Shown: positions 25,000 through 33,856 of the stretch, in pieces
How positions within the stretch are numbered: position 1 is the first letter of the stretch
Layout: every line of letters starts with the position of its first letter
Assembly: GCA_035642535.1 (NCBI GenBank)
Contig: DASQSE010000158.1
Coordinates: 1-64,000, forward strand
Reading direction: 5' to 3'
DNA from: Jatrophihabitans sp035642535
GTDB taxonomy: Bacteria > Actinomycetota > Actinomycetes > Mycobacteriales > Jatrophihabitantaceae
DNA length: 64,000 nucleotides
Notes under the pieces: generated by a model
Database searches by the model: none
What the model was told of the DNA's origin: nothing
What the model saw: the letters and a program-made list of their open reading frames with translations, nothing else
Program-made: the position numbers and the translations under genes

Positions 25000-27444
25000 C
25001 TACGCCGGTTGGCGGGAGGAGCGCGGCTCGTCCAAACCCAGCCACGCACTGCGCAGATGGGGGCCGGGCGCGGGCCGCCCGTAGTGCCAGCCCTGCGCGG
25101 CGTCGCAACCCATGGCGCGCAGTGCCGCCACGTGGTCGAGCGTCTCGACGCCTTCGGCGACGACCCGAACGCCAAGCCCGTGCGCGAGCTCGATCGTCGC
25201 GTGCACGATCGCGGCATCGCTCTCGGATGTCGTCATGGCCGACACGAACGAGCGGTCGATCTTGATCTCGTTGACCGCCACTCGCTGCAGGAAGACGAGC
25301 GACGAGTAGCCGGTGCCGAAGTCGTCGACCGAGAGCTGCACGCCGACGCGGCGCAGCCGGGCGAGGACGGCCTCGACCGCGGGCACATCGGTGATCATCG
25401 TCGTCTCGGTGATCTCCAGGATGAGCCGCTCGGGCGGCAGCGCGTGCCGGATGAGGATCTCCGCGACGTCACCGGGCAAGCGCGGGTCGAGCAGGTTGCG
25501 CGCCGAGAGGTTCACGGACACCGGCACGTGCACGCCGCGGCGCTGCCACAGCGCTGCCTCGGTCACGGCCGACTCCAGGATCGCGAGCGCGAACTCGTGC
25601 ACGACCGCTGATCGGTCGACGAGGTCGATGAACCGGTCCGGCGGGAGCAAGCCGAGCTTCGGGTGCCGCCAGCGCGCCAGCGCCTCCGCACCGATCACGT
25701 GCCCGGTCAGCAGATCCACCTGAGCCTGGTAGTGCAGCACGAACTGGTGCGTGTTCACCGCATCGCGCAGTTCGGCGGCGAGCGTGATCTTGCCGAGGCT
25801 GTGTGCGTCGCGGTCGCTGCGGTACCGCGCGATGGCGCCGCGTTGCTCCTTGGCCTGGTACAGCGCAGTGTCGGCCAGGCGCAGCAGATCCTCGGGGTTG
25901 TCGCCGTCCTGCGGGTAGCACGCGATGCCGATGCTGCCGCCCACTGCGAGATGCAGTCCCTCGTACTCGACCACTCCGGCGAGCACGCCGAGCAGCCGAT
26001 TGGCGATGGTCTCGGCCTCCGACGGCTGGCGCAGCCCGCGCACCACGATGGCGAATTCGTCGCCGCCGAGCCGCGCAACGACGTCTTCCGACGAGACCGA
26101 GCGCTCCAGTCGCGTCGCGATCGCGCACAGGACGGCGTCGCCGGTGTGGTGGCCCAGCGTGTCGTTGATGTCCTTGAAGTGATCGAGGTCGATCATCAGC
26201 AGCGCCGCGGTCATCCCTGATGCCGCGGCCGCCTCGACAGCGGCTGCAAGGTCGGAGTGCAGCACCCGCCGGTTCGCCACGCCGGTGAGCGGATCCCGGG
26301 TCGCCTCGTATGCGTTGACCTTCGCCTGATGCCGCATCTCCGCGTACAGCGATGCGTTCTGCAGGCTGGTCGCGACGCTGTGCGCGAACGTGCGCAACAC
26401 CACCCGCTGCCGGCCGCTGAGCCGGGCGGTCGGCCGTAGCCCGAGCCGCAGGACGCCGATGGTGGACGCCTCCGAGTCGACCGCGACGATGAGCGGTTCC
26501 TCGACGATCGACGGCAGTTCGTCCGACTGCCCGGATGCGTTGTCGTGCCGGAAGGCGAGCTGGTCGCAGACTCCGTCCTGATCGAGCAGCACCTCTGCGA
26601 ACTGCGCGTTGAACAGACTGACCGCGCGCCCGGCGGCAGCCTCCGCGACATGCGACCTGTCGAGCAGCGTCAGCTCCTTGGCGGCGGCGTCGAGTTGCTG
26701 CCACACGCCGCTGTCCTCGAGTGCGTGGAAATAGGCGCGATACGTGAGGAACAGCAAGACAAGGCAGAACGGGACGAGGATCGCCACGCTGCCCTGCCAC
26801 GGCACACTCACCAGGAGCAGCGCGATCACCGTGTTGCCGGCCATCATGCCGATCTTCAGCAGCAAGCCCTCGCGCAGCACGGCGCCCATCCCGCGGCCGC
26901 TCGCCAGCGCCACCGCTGCCGATACCGAGAGGCTGTTCCAGACGAAGAACACGCCGACCGCGGTTGTCAGGGCAACGTAGCCGTGCGGCGTCCCTAGCGA
27001 CCGTGCGGAGTCGCTCACGTCGAACAGGCGCAAGGACAGCGTGCACAGCGCGGAGACCGCGGCGATCGACCCGATGTTGAAGGCGATCTTTCGTGGATCC
27101 CGCTGCCCGATGAGCTGCGTAATCCCGATGCCCACGGCGGCGGTGATCGGGATCCACGGCCAGGGAGTCAGGATCAGGCCGACGAGGATCGCACCCTCGG
27201 ACCACGTGAGGGTGTACTTCTCGGCGCCGAACCGCATGTGCAGCACGGCGACCTCGCTGATCGCTGCCACCGCGACGCTGAGCACGATCCGCCAGATCGC
27301 CGGGCGTTCCGCCGCGGCTGCCGCCTGGACGACGGCAATGGCGAGCGCAGTGCCGCCCGCAGCGACCATGGCCGCGACCAGCGCGTTGAGGCGCAGGGAG
27401 TGGCCCTGGTCGCTGCGCGGCCGCTTCGCCGTCGTGCCCGCCAT
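25000..27444 (-). CDS. Membrane GGDEF-EAL c-di-GMP enzyme
   Basis: An 814-residue bifunctional c-di-GMP protein. Residues about 20-240 form 7-8 membrane segments. A GAF-like region follows (about 255-370), then a GGDEF domain with intact GGDEF at 460-464 and an EAL domain with EAL at 587-589. Phosphodiesterase motifs are preserved: VNLSARN, LEITETTM, DDFGTGYSSL, EIKIDRSFV, AEGVET and the late Gln (QGWHYGRP). The RxxD inhibitory site before GGDEF is absent (SSED). Both activities are therefore possible; direction of flux cannot be inferred. It ends 15 bp from the stop of the subtilase gene on the same strand. Confidence 0.9.
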   Translation of the reverse strand: MAGTTAKRPRSDQGHSLRLNALVAAMVAAGGTALAIAVVQAAAAAERPAIWRIVLSVAVAAISEVAVLHMRFGAEKYTLTWSEGAILVGLILTPWPWIPITAAVGIGITQLIGQRDPRKIAFNIGSIAAVSALCTLSLRLFDVSDSARSLGTPHGYVALTTAVGVFFVWNSLSVSAAVALASGRGMGAVLREGLLLKIGMMAGNTVIALLLVSVPWQGSVAILVPFCLVLLFLTYRAYFHALEDSGVWQQLDAAAKELTLLDRSHVAEAAAGRAVSLFNAQFAEVLLDQDGVCDQLAFRHDNASGQSDELPSIVEEPLIVAVDSEASTIGVLRLGLRPTARLSGRQRVVLRTFAHSVATSLQNASLYAEMRHQAKVNAYEATRDPLTGVANRRVLHSDLAAAVEAAAASGMTAALLMIDLDHFKDINDTLGHHTGDAVLCAIATRLERSVSSEDVVARLGGDEFAIVVRGLRQPSEAETIANRLLGVLAGVVEYEGLHLAVGGSIGIACYPQDGDNPEDLLRLADTALYQAKEQRGAIARYRSDRDAHSLGKITLAAELRDAVNTHQFVLHYQAQVDLLTGHVIGAEALARWRHPKLGLLPPDRFIDLVDRSAVVHEFALAILESAVTEAALWQRRGVHVPVSVNLSARNLLDPRLPGDVAEILIRHALPPERLILEITETTMITDVPAVEAVLARLRRVGVQLSVDDFGTGYSSLVFLQRVAVNEIKIDRSFVSAMTTSESDAAIVHATIELAHGLGVRVVAEGVETLDHVAALRAMGCDAAQGWHYGRPAPGPHLRSAWLGLDEPRSSRQPA

Positions 27445-27459
27445 CCGACTAGGTCCGCA

Positions 27460-29346
27460 CTAGCCGGTCTCGCCGGCGATCTGCGCGCCGGGTGCGGGCT
27501 CGTCGCCCCACCAGAGAGTCAGGAACTCACTGTTCCAGGTCGCGCCGTTCCAGGTCGCGCCGTTCCACGTAGCGCCGTTCCAAGTGCCGCCGTTCCACGT
27601 CGCCCCGTTCCAGGTCGCGCCGTTCCAGGTCGCGCCGTTCCAGGTCGCGCCGTTCCAAGTAGCGCCGTTCCAAGTGCCGCCGTTCCACGTCGCCCCGTTC
27701 CACGTCGCCCCGTTCCAAGTAGCGCCGTTCCAAGTAGCGCCATTCCACGTCGCACCATTCCAAGTAGCGCCGTTCCACGTTGCCCCGTTCCACGTCGCGC
27801 CCGTCCACGCATCGCCGTTCCAGGTCGCGCCGGTCCAGGCGGCCGGATCCCACAGCAGGCAGTCGGCCGTGACCTCACCGCTGATCAGCTCCGGCGTGCC
27901 GTCGGCGTCGCAGTCCACGTCGACGTGCAGCCCACCCCGGCTGGCCTCGAGCGAGCCCAGTCCGGTCGCGATCGGCGTCTGCTGAGTTTGCGGGCCATCG
28001 GGGATGCCCTTGGCACCGTGCAGGTCGAGCCGGCCCGCGCCCTGCTGGTTCGCCGGCGCGCCGGGCAGCCGATGGGCGGTCGTGGTGAGGATGTGCTTGA
28101 CCTGATCGGGCGTCAGGTCGGGACGGGCCGCAAGCAGCAGCGCGACCGCGCCGGAGGTCACTGCCGCCGCCTCGGAGGTACCGCTGCCCTTGATGTAGCT
28201 CGGCGCGACGAGCGCGCTCGGATTCTCCGCCTCGACCAGCGAGCCGTACGAACGCAGCGCGGTCAACGTGCGCCCCGGCGCGACCAGGTCAGGCTTCGCG
28301 TAACCAGCGGCGGTCGGCCCGGCCGAACTCCATTCGGCCATCGTGTCCTTCGACCGGCCGGGGGTGTCGCCCTGGTCGTACGCGCCGACACTGATCACCA
28401 GCGGGTCGTCGGCGGGCTTGAGAATGGTGCCCGGGTCGGGGCCGTTGTTGCCGGCCGCCACGACGACGACGATGCCCTGCCGCCACAGCCGCTCCACCGC
28501 GTAGTCCAGCGGGTCGATGGTGGGCGACTGCGTGGCCGGCGTGCCCCACGAGAGATTCAGTACGCGGATGTTGAACTGCTGCTGATACGCCGACACCCAG
28601 TGCATCGCCTCCAGCACGGTGGAGACGTCCGTGGCGCCGTTGCGGCCGGCGACCTTGACGGAGATCAGCCTGGTGTCGGGAGCCATCCCGGTGTACGGCC
28701 CATCGGCGGCAGTCGCGCTGTCGTGTCCGTTGCCGGCGATGATGCCGGCCATGACAGTGCCGTGACCGTACGAGTCGACGATTGTGCCTTCGCCGGAGAG
28801 GTCCGGGCCGTAGACGACCTCGCCGAGGTCGGTCATCGGCGAGATCCCGGTGTCGATGACGGCGACGCCGACACCATCGCCGTTGTCGCCCTTCCACATC
28901 TGTTCCGCGCCGGTGTCCCGGACGAAGTCGGATGCGGTCCCGAGCTCCGAGTCGTGGTTCTGGAAGTGCACGGCGCGGTTCGGCGACACCGACAACACCG
29001 CGCTCGAACACGCGAGCTGGGTGACGTTCGCGGCGGGCAGCGAAGCGCGCGCCCCGTCGACCATCGGTTCCGGCGAGATGACGACGCCACCGACGTTGCG
29101 TACCGCGCGCGCGACCGCGGCGCTGGACCGGCCGACAACGATCACGTCGGCGGTGCCGGACGTCGTTGCGCGCAGTGACGTGTCGACCTTGGCGGCACAA
29201 TCGATGGCGAGGCTCCCGGACGGCGCGGTCGCGCCGCCGGCGGCGGCACCATGCACCGCGAGGGCGGCGGCGACACCCGCGGCAACGATCAACGGCATGT
29301 CCGCCCAGCGTCCGTGGCGGCTCGAGGTGACTCCGGTCATGTTCAA
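27460..29346 (-). CDS. Secreted subtilisin-like protease with W-N-G pentapeptide tail
   Basis: A 628-residue S8 serine protease. There is a signal sequence (residues about 17-37), then a propeptide-like region. The catalytic domain has D165 (VAVIDTGIS), H195 (SYGHGT) and S391 (GSGTSEAAA), with oxyanion Asn near 300. After it, residues 502-606 consist of about 21 tandem pentapeptides A-T-W-N-G, with G/D-A and T-G variants. A short acidic tail without membrane segment or LPXTG follows. The repeat is probably a binding or surface-association region, but its role is unknown. The divergent 168-bp spacer separates it from the ASH-repeat protein. Confidence 0.9.
   Translation of the reverse strand: MNMTGVTSSRHGRWADMPLIVAAGVAAALAVHGAAAGGATAPSGSLAIDCAAKVDTSLRATTSGTADVIVVGRSSAAVARAVRNVGGVVISPEPMVDGARASLPAANVTQLACSSAVLSVSPNRAVHFQNHDSELGTASDFVRDTGAEQMWKGDNGDGVGVAVIDTGISPMTDLGEVVYGPDLSGEGTIVDSYGHGTVMAGIIAGNGHDSATAADGPYTGMAPDTRLISVKVAGRNGATDVSTVLEAMHWVSAYQQQFNIRVLNLSWGTPATQSPTIDPLDYAVERLWRQGIVVVVAAGNNGPDPGTILKPADDPLVISVGAYDQGDTPGRSKDTMAEWSSAGPTAAGYAKPDLVAPGRTLTALRSYGSLVEAENPSALVAPSYIKGSGTSEAAAVTSGAVALLLAARPDLTPDQVKHILTTTAHRLPGAPANQQGAGRLDLHGAKGIPDGPQTQQTPIATGLGSLEASRGGLHVDVDCDADGTPELISGEVTADCLLWDPAAWTGATWNGDAWTGATWNGATWNGATWNGATWNGATWNGATWNGATWNGATWNGGTWNGATWNGATWNGATWNGATWNGATWNGGTWNGATWNGATWNGATWNSEFLTLWWGDEPAPGAQIAGETG
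27529..27843 (-). repeat. 15-bp tandem repeat encoding A-T-W-N-G
   Basis: About 21 in-frame copies of a 15-bp unit (plus-strand form GTTCCAGGTCGCGCC) encode the protease tail. Third-codon positions vary between copies (CAGGT, CACGT, CAAGT) while W, N and G are kept, so the peptide is under selection rather than being fresh slippage. Confidence 0.9.
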
Positions 29347-29390
29347 GTCTTCCGTTCGGGGCGGACGGGTTGTGCCCTCCCCATCGGCAC

Positions 29391-29418
29391 CCCGGCAGCG
29401 GAAATAAGCCCTGCCGGG
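29391..29418. other. Hairpin in divergent spacer
   Basis: Perfect 8-bp inverted repeat CCCGGCAG/CTGCCGGG with a 12-nt loop in the spacer between the subtilase and the ASH-repeat gene. It could lie in the leader of either gene. No recognised riboswitch was identified. Confidence 0.4.
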
Positions 29419-29514
29419 CCGAATGGAAGGCTGATCAGCTGGTTAAGGGCATTGCACGCAAATAGGACCAACTGGCAGCCTGTTCGGAGTTGACTAAGCA
29501 GGAGGGACCATTTA

Positions 29515-31134
29515 ATGAGCGCACTGGGCCGTGCCCGAAAGGCCGGCTACGCGGTTCTCGCAACCCTGGCTCTAGTGGCGGTGATGAGCATCGGCAGCGC
29601 GGCGCCGGCGGTGGCCGACGACGTCAAGCCGGATGGTGCGTCCTGCTTACTCGGCCTGCCCTGCTTCAAGCTCAGTGCCAGCCCCGGTTCGGTGGACTTC
29701 GGACGTGTCACGGTCGGTGACTCGCCCACCCGAATCATCACGTTGACCAACATCGGCACCGGCGGCGGACGGGTGACGCGGGCGACGGCGAGTCCGCCGT
29801 TCGACGTGGATCGCGCCGGCTGCTCGACACGCCTCGCGCCAGGTACGAGCTGCTCGCTGACCGTCTCGTTCACCCCGGCCGACACCGGCCCGCGGGAAGG
29901 CACCCTCACGACATTCGGCCTCGGAACCCTCGACGGCGTCACCGAGTCCGTGCACCTGTCCGGCACCGGCGGCTCCCCGCCGCAGGTGAGCGTCGCCCCG
30001 ATGTCCGTGAATTTCGCCCAGGTCCCGGTCGGCAGCACGTCGAACTCCCGGGCCGTGTTCATCACCAACGAGAGCGCCGACTCGCCGGTGCGCATTACCG
30101 GAGCATCGGCCAACGGCCCGTTCGACGTGGATATGGAGGGCTCGTGCGGCTCGGTGCCGCCCGGCAACAGCTGCGGCGTGAACGTCACGTTCGCGCCGAA
30201 ACGGCGCGGCAACGCGATGGGAACGCTGACGATCAAGACCGACGTGGCCGGCAGCGAGAAGGTCAACCTGTCCGGCGTCGGTTCCCAAGATCGCGCGGCG
30301 CTCTCGGTCCGGCCCACGTCGATCAACTTCGGCAGCGTCCTCGTCGGCCGGCACGGCGCGGGGAGGACGGTGACGGTCACGAACAACGGTGACGGGACGG
30401 ACGCCGTCAGCACGCTGTCCGTCACCGAGCCGTTCGCCGCAAGCGGGCCGGGCTGCGTGAGCAAGCCGCTACAGCCGGGCGCCTCCTGCTCGATCCGCGT
30501 GACGTTCACGCCGACCGCCGGCGGTGATCAGTCGGGCAATCTGAGGATCGCCACCGTGAACGGCGGCTCGGCCAGCGTGCACCTGTCCGGCTCCGGCGCG
30601 ACCTCCGCGTTCTCCGTCACCCCGCGCGCGATGGCCTTCGGCGAGGTCCCGGTCGGGCAGCGCAGCGCCACCAAGACGTTGCGAGTACACAACACCGGCG
30701 ACGTCGACGTCACCGTCGACCAGGTCACCGATCCCGGCTTCGTCATCGATGCCGCTGCTTGCACGGGCCGGACGCTGCAGCCCGGCAACACGTGTGCGGT
30801 GCGCGTCTCGTTCGAGCCGACGGGCACCGGGCCGGTGGCAGACACGCTGGTCGTGGCGACCAGCGCCGGCCGGTTCACGGTCGCGCTTTCCGGGACAGGC
30901 ACCGGCAACCACGGGATCGGCGGGGTGCACACCGGGCCACCACCGCCGGGCAACGTCCCGGCGCCGCCGCCGGCCAACATCGGCGGAGGCGGCGGCGACC
31001 TGTCCAACAGTGGCGCACCCTCCGCGCAGGCTCTCGTCGCCGGGCTCGCGCTGCTCGCCGCCGGGATGCTCATGCAGGTGGCCGGCGCGCTGCGCCGCCG
31101 GGAGGCCGAGCAGCCGGTCGGCAACGACCGTTAG
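29515..31134 (+). CDS. Secreted ASH/choice-of-anchor-D repeat protein
   Basis: A 539-residue exported protein. A signal peptide (RKAGYAVLATLALVAVMSIGSAAPAVA) is followed by four ASH-type immunoglobulin-like repeats (about 52-152, 155-255, 258-358, 360-460). Each contains V-F-G-x-V-x-V-G and a C-x-x-x-L-x-P-G-x-x-C pattern (for example CSTRLAPGTSCSLTVSFTP), suggesting one disulfide per repeat. A Pro/Gly linker and one C-terminal membrane segment (AQALVAGLALLAAGMLMQVAGAL) before RRRE give a cell-wall-spanning anchor without LPXTG. AGGAGGGA precedes the ATG. Its stop overlaps the convergent small gene stop. Confidence 0.82.
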   Translation: MSALGRARKAGYAVLATLALVAVMSIGSAAPAVADDVKPDGASCLLGLPCFKLSASPGSVDFGRVTVGDSPTRIITLTNIGTGGGRVTRATASPPFDVDRAGCSTRLAPGTSCSLTVSFTPADTGPREGTLTTFGLGTLDGVTESVHLSGTGGSPPQVSVAPMSVNFAQVPVGSTSNSRAVFITNESADSPVRITGASANGPFDVDMEGSCGSVPPGNSCGVNVTFAPKRRGNAMGTLTIKTDVAGSEKVNLSGVGSQDRAALSVRPTSINFGSVLVGRHGAGRTVTVTNNGDGTDAVSTLSVTEPFAASGPGCVSKPLQPGASCSIRVTFTPTAGGDQSGNLRIATVNGGSASVHLSGSGATSAFSVTPRAMAFGEVPVGQRSATKTLRVHNTGDVDVTVDQVTDPGFVIDAAACTGRTLQPGNTCAVRVSFEPTGTGPVADTLVVATSAGRFTVALSGTGTGNHGIGGVHTGPPPPGNVPAPPPANIGGGGGDLSNSGAPSAQALVAGLALLAAGMLMQVAGALRRREAEQPVGNDR

Positions 31135-31322
31135 CCGACGGGTAGGGGTTCGCCCGCCCACACGGACTTCCTGCGGACGACGCGCTCGCGCGCGCCGTCC
31201 GCAGGCTGAGCCGCCGACTCCGCGCTGAGCAACTGCGCCGCGTCCGGTGGCGGGATGGGCATCGGGCCGAGCCACGACATCGCCGCGATCGCACCCAGCA
31301 GCGTTGCGCTGATCTTGGTCAT
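31131..31322 (-). CDS. Small exported/membrane protein (63 aa), unknown
   Basis: A 63-residue reading frame, MTKISATLLGAIAAMSWLGP then a Pro-rich and polar tail ending WAGEPLPVG. The ATG overlaps the stop of the monooxygenase gene (ATGA), and the hydrophobic N-terminus looks like a signal or single membrane anchor. I do not recognise a family. Coupling to the upstream gene supports it being real; its TAA overlaps the TAG of the ASH-repeat gene. Confidence 0.5.
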   Translation of the reverse strand: MTKISATLLGAIAAMSWLGPMPIPPPDAAQLLSAESAAQPADGARERVVRRKSVWAGEPLPVG

Positions 31323-31642
31323 GACGCCCTCGCCGGCGCGCCCGCCGACCCTTCGTGCACGATGTCGTACAACGCCGGCGTCGTGGTGAACTCGGCCCAG
31401 CCCGGGTCGCCCACGAGTTCGCGAAAGCCCTCGTCGTGCGCCGCGGCCCATGCTTCGTCCGACTCCCACTCGACGTAGTTGACGAAGCGGTACGGCGCCT
31501 CGTCGGACATCGCGCGGTGCAGCCGGTGGTTGCGGTAGCCGGGCTTGGCAGCCATGTAGCGGTTCACCCGCGTCCACAGCTCGAGGAACCGCTCGTCGCG
31601 ACCGACCGGGACGGTGAACAGGTTGATGAATCGCACTGACAT
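31319..31642 (-). CDS. Antibiotic biosynthesis monooxygenase-like (ABM) protein
   Basis: A 107-residue dimeric alpha/beta-barrel protein of the ABM family (MSVRFINLFTVPVGRDERFLELWTRVNRYMAAKPGYRNHRLHRAMS and FVNYVEWESDEAWAAAHD). The family includes cofactor-free monooxygenases and haem-degrading enzymes; the substrate here is unknown. GGAGAAGGGG directly precedes the ATG at 31642, which decides the start. The gene is divergent from a TetR regulator, with a TTGCAC-GTGCAA palindrome between them, so it is probably that regulator's target. Confidence 0.8.
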   Translation of the reverse strand: MSVRFINLFTVPVGRDERFLELWTRVNRYMAAKPGYRNHRLHRAMSDEAPYRFVNYVEWESDEAWAAAHDEGFRELVGDPGWAEFTTTPALYDIVHEGSAGAPARAS

Positions 31643-31663
31643 CCCCTTCTCCTCATCCGTTCG

Positions 31664-31679
31664 TTGCACTGTTGTGCAA
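31664..31679. promoter_or_regulatory. Candidate TetR operator
   Basis: Palindrome TTGCAC-TGTT-GTGCAA, followed by an overlapping GTGCA-N5-TGCAC (31674-31688). It overlaps the predicted -35 (TTGTGC, 31672-31677) of the TetR gene and lies upstream of the ABM gene, a good place to repress both. Confidence 0.55.
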
Positions 31680-31699
31680 TGACTGCACATGGTTATACT
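31672..31699 (+). promoter_or_regulatory. Promoter of the TetR gene, leaderless
   Basis: -35 TTGTGC (31672-31677), 16-bp spacer, -10 TATACT (31694-31699). The ATG at 31707 lies 7 bases after the -10, so transcription and translation probably begin at the same base. Confidence 0.55.
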
Positions 31700-31706
31700 T
31701 TGTGCC

Positions 31707-32324
31707 ATGGCGACGCGTCAAGTCGAATCCTCGAGCGGGCGAGTCGCGCAGCGCCGCCGGACCCGGGAGGCGATCCTCGCCGCGACGAAGCGGCTGCTCG
31801 CCGACGGGCACACTCCGTCCATCGATGAGATCGCCAGCGACGCCGACGTGTCCCGGCGCACGATCTACATGTACTTTCCCACCCTTGATCAACTGCTCGT
31901 CGACGCCACCTCGGGACTGCTCAGCGAGCGGACCGTCGAGCCGGTGCTCGACTCTCCCGAACTCGGCACCGACCCGATCGCGCGGGTGGACGCGCTGGCC
32001 CGCTCGCTGCTGGAGCTGGCGCCGGAGGGCTTGCCGCTGGCGCGAAGAATGCTGAAATTGACGGTCGACGCCGAACTCCCGCCCGGGTCGGCGCGGCGGG
32101 GCTACCGCCGCATGGAGTGGATCACCCGGGTGCTCGAGCCGGTGCGTGGTCAGCTCGACGACGAGCAGTTCGAGCGGCTGACGTCGGCGCTCGCCGTCGT
32201 GCTTGGCTGGGAGGCGATGATCGTGCTGCGCGACAGTCGCGGCCTCGGCCCCGCTGACGAGGAACGCGTGATCCGCTGGGCGGCCAAGGCACTGGTCACC
32301 GCGATGCTCGACGAGGCTGATTGA
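31707..32324 (+). CDS. TetR-family regulator
   Basis: A 205-residue repressor-type protein. The N-terminal helix-turn-helix is RRTREAILAATKRLLADGHTPSIDEIASDADVSRRTIYMYFPTLDQLLVDAT, with the usual YMYFP recognition-helix end. The rest is a divergent ligand domain. It is divergent from the ABM gene and has a palindrome over its own promoter, so autorepression and control of the ABM-small-protein pair are likely. Inducer unknown. Confidence 0.85.
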   Translation: MATRQVESSSGRVAQRRRTREAILAATKRLLADGHTPSIDEIASDADVSRRTIYMYFPTLDQLLVDATSGLLSERTVEPVLDSPELGTDPIARVDALARSLLELAPEGLPLARRMLKLTVDAELPPGSARRGYRRMEWITRVLEPVRGQLDDEQFERLTSALAVVLGWEAMIVLRDSRGLGPADEERVIRWAAKALVTAMLDEAD

Positions 32325-32340
32325 GGCTCCGGCAAGCTGC

Positions 32341-33699
32341 TTACGGCGTGTAGATCACAAGTTGCCGATATCCGCGGTGGCTGCGTGGGGTTCCGTCGGA
32401 GAAGCCGTTGTTGATCGTCCAGGCCGCCCGTGCTCCGCTGTAGTCGGGGATGGCGGTGCAGGTGTCGCCGCTGCCGTTCGCGCCGTCGCGCAGCGGTGGT
32501 TGGGGCACCGGCAGCGGCCTGAAGCGGGTGCCCGACCCGGAATTGATCAGCATCCAGTCGCGTCGTTGGAGTTTGTCGGTCATCGACTTCAGCCCTTGCA
32601 CGACTAGCAGGTCCGGCGCGGTGTCGCCGTTGGCGCGGCCGACGCAGAAGCTGCGGCCGGCGATCAACCGGAAGCTGAAGTCGACCTTCGAGAAGTGCGG
32701 CGTTCGATGCCGGTTCAGCCGCACCGTCAGCGCGTTTTCGCCAACCGTCACCAGGTCTGGCCAGCCGTCATGGTTCAGGTCCACCAACTCGGCGTCCGTT
32801 CGGTGCCGTGGTAGGCCCTCGGTGTGCGCGACGTTGCGGTAGGCGACTCGCCGGGCAGGGGTGGTCAGGTTCTTATAGAGGCGCAAGGAAGAGGAACAGG
32901 TCACGAAGTCTTGCCGGCCGTCGCGGTTGAAGTCTCCGGTGTCCGAGCACTTGGTGTTCTGCTCCGAAGGCAGCCCTCCGGTCCGCCTTTGCACGAAGTG
33001 TCGGCCGAGGTTGACGTAGATGTGATCGAGGCTCGGGTAAAGGTTGCCCGCCGCGTTGCCCACGAACAGGCTGGGCCGGCCATCGCCGCGGATGTCGAGG
33101 ATGGATACCGTTCGCCCTCGTCCCGAGGGATCGACTGCCCCCCACGACGTCACGACGTTGGTGAAGCTTCCGTCCGCACGCTGGATCAGCAGTGTGTTGC
33201 GTTTGTCGTTGATCGTGCCTTTGTTCGCCCCGCGGACGCAGTACAGGTCCAGCCGTCCGTCCGGTGGAGCGCCATCGGGTCCGCCGAAGTCGGCAGCTGC
33301 ACAGTTGTGCCGGTCAGTCGACGGCAGGGCTTGATCGAAGGTGAAGCCACCATGGCCATTGCCCAGCCATATCTGCCAGGGCTCGATGTGGTTCGAGAGC
33401 AGAATGTCCGGGATCCCGTCGTCGTTCTTGTCGAAGACAAGGTTGTCCCCCCACGTGTCGGAGTAAGCGCCCAACCCGTGCCGTCCTGGATCCACCTGAA
33501 GGGTGATGGCCCGCATCTGTCCGGCCGGGGCCGTCCGCTGATCCGACGCGAAGCGACCCACTCCGACCGGCACGGCAGTCTCGGCCCCCGTCGGCCCTGC
33601 GACGGGACCGGTGGCCGCGATACCGAGCGCGAGCAGCGGGACTCCGCCGATCAGCACCAAGCGGATTGACTGTCTTGAATGGCGACGCCGACTGGCCAT
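32341..33699 (-). CDS. Secreted FG-GAP/VCBS-repeat protein
   Basis: A 452-residue exported protein with a signal segment (LVLIGGVPLLALGIAATGPVAG). Repeats carry Ca-binding-like D-x-N-x-D-G motifs: DKNDDGIPDILLSN, RGDGRPSLFVGN, DFNRDGRQDFVTC and DLNHDGWPDLVTV. These are typical of FG-GAP/VCBS beta-propellers. It probably folds as a calcium-stabilised extracellular propeller; ligand unknown. Cysteine pairs (NCAA/YCVR, KCSD/TCSS) may form disulfides. Base composition is somewhat less GC-rich than the neighbours, which may mean transfer but is not decisive. Confidence 0.75.
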   Translation of the reverse strand: MASRRRHSRQSIRLVLIGGVPLLALGIAATGPVAGPTGAETAVPVGVGRFASDQRTAPAGQMRAITLQVDPGRHGLGAYSDTWGDNLVFDKNDDGIPDILLSNHIEPWQIWLGNGHGGFTFDQALPSTDRHNCAAADFGGPDGAPPDGRLDLYCVRGANKGTINDKRNTLLIQRADGSFTNVVTSWGAVDPSGRGRTVSILDIRGDGRPSLFVGNAAGNLYPSLDHIYVNLGRHFVQRRTGGLPSEQNTKCSDTGDFNRDGRQDFVTCSSSLRLYKNLTTPARRVAYRNVAHTEGLPRHRTDAELVDLNHDGWPDLVTVGENALTVRLNRHRTPHFSKVDFSFRLIAGRSFCVGRANGDTAPDLLVVQGLKSMTDKLQRRDWMLINSGSGTRFRPLPVPQPPLRDGANGSGDTCTAIPDYSGARAAWTINNGFSDGTPRSHRGYRQLVIYTP

Positions 33700-33856
33700 G
33701 GCATTCCCCCCGACTCATGAACAACTCTTGCAGCCGTCCCGCTGGGCACCAGAGCACAACGCAGTGAATTGGTTAGCGCGAAGGTCATGAATCGGGCTGC
33801 GCGCCGCTTCGCGACGCTACGTATCAATGTCGAACTGTCCTACCGCCGACGCCTGA

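Noticed and set aside
27529..27843. CRISPR array
   Set aside because: The 15-bp repeats are contiguous without spacers, in frame and coding for A-T-W-N-G.
29419..29514. c-di-GMP riboswitch before the ASH-repeat gene (GCACGCAAATAGG looks like part of a GEMM core)
   Set aside because: The second GEMM strand and tetraloop receptor could not be found, and the resemblance covers only about 8 bases.
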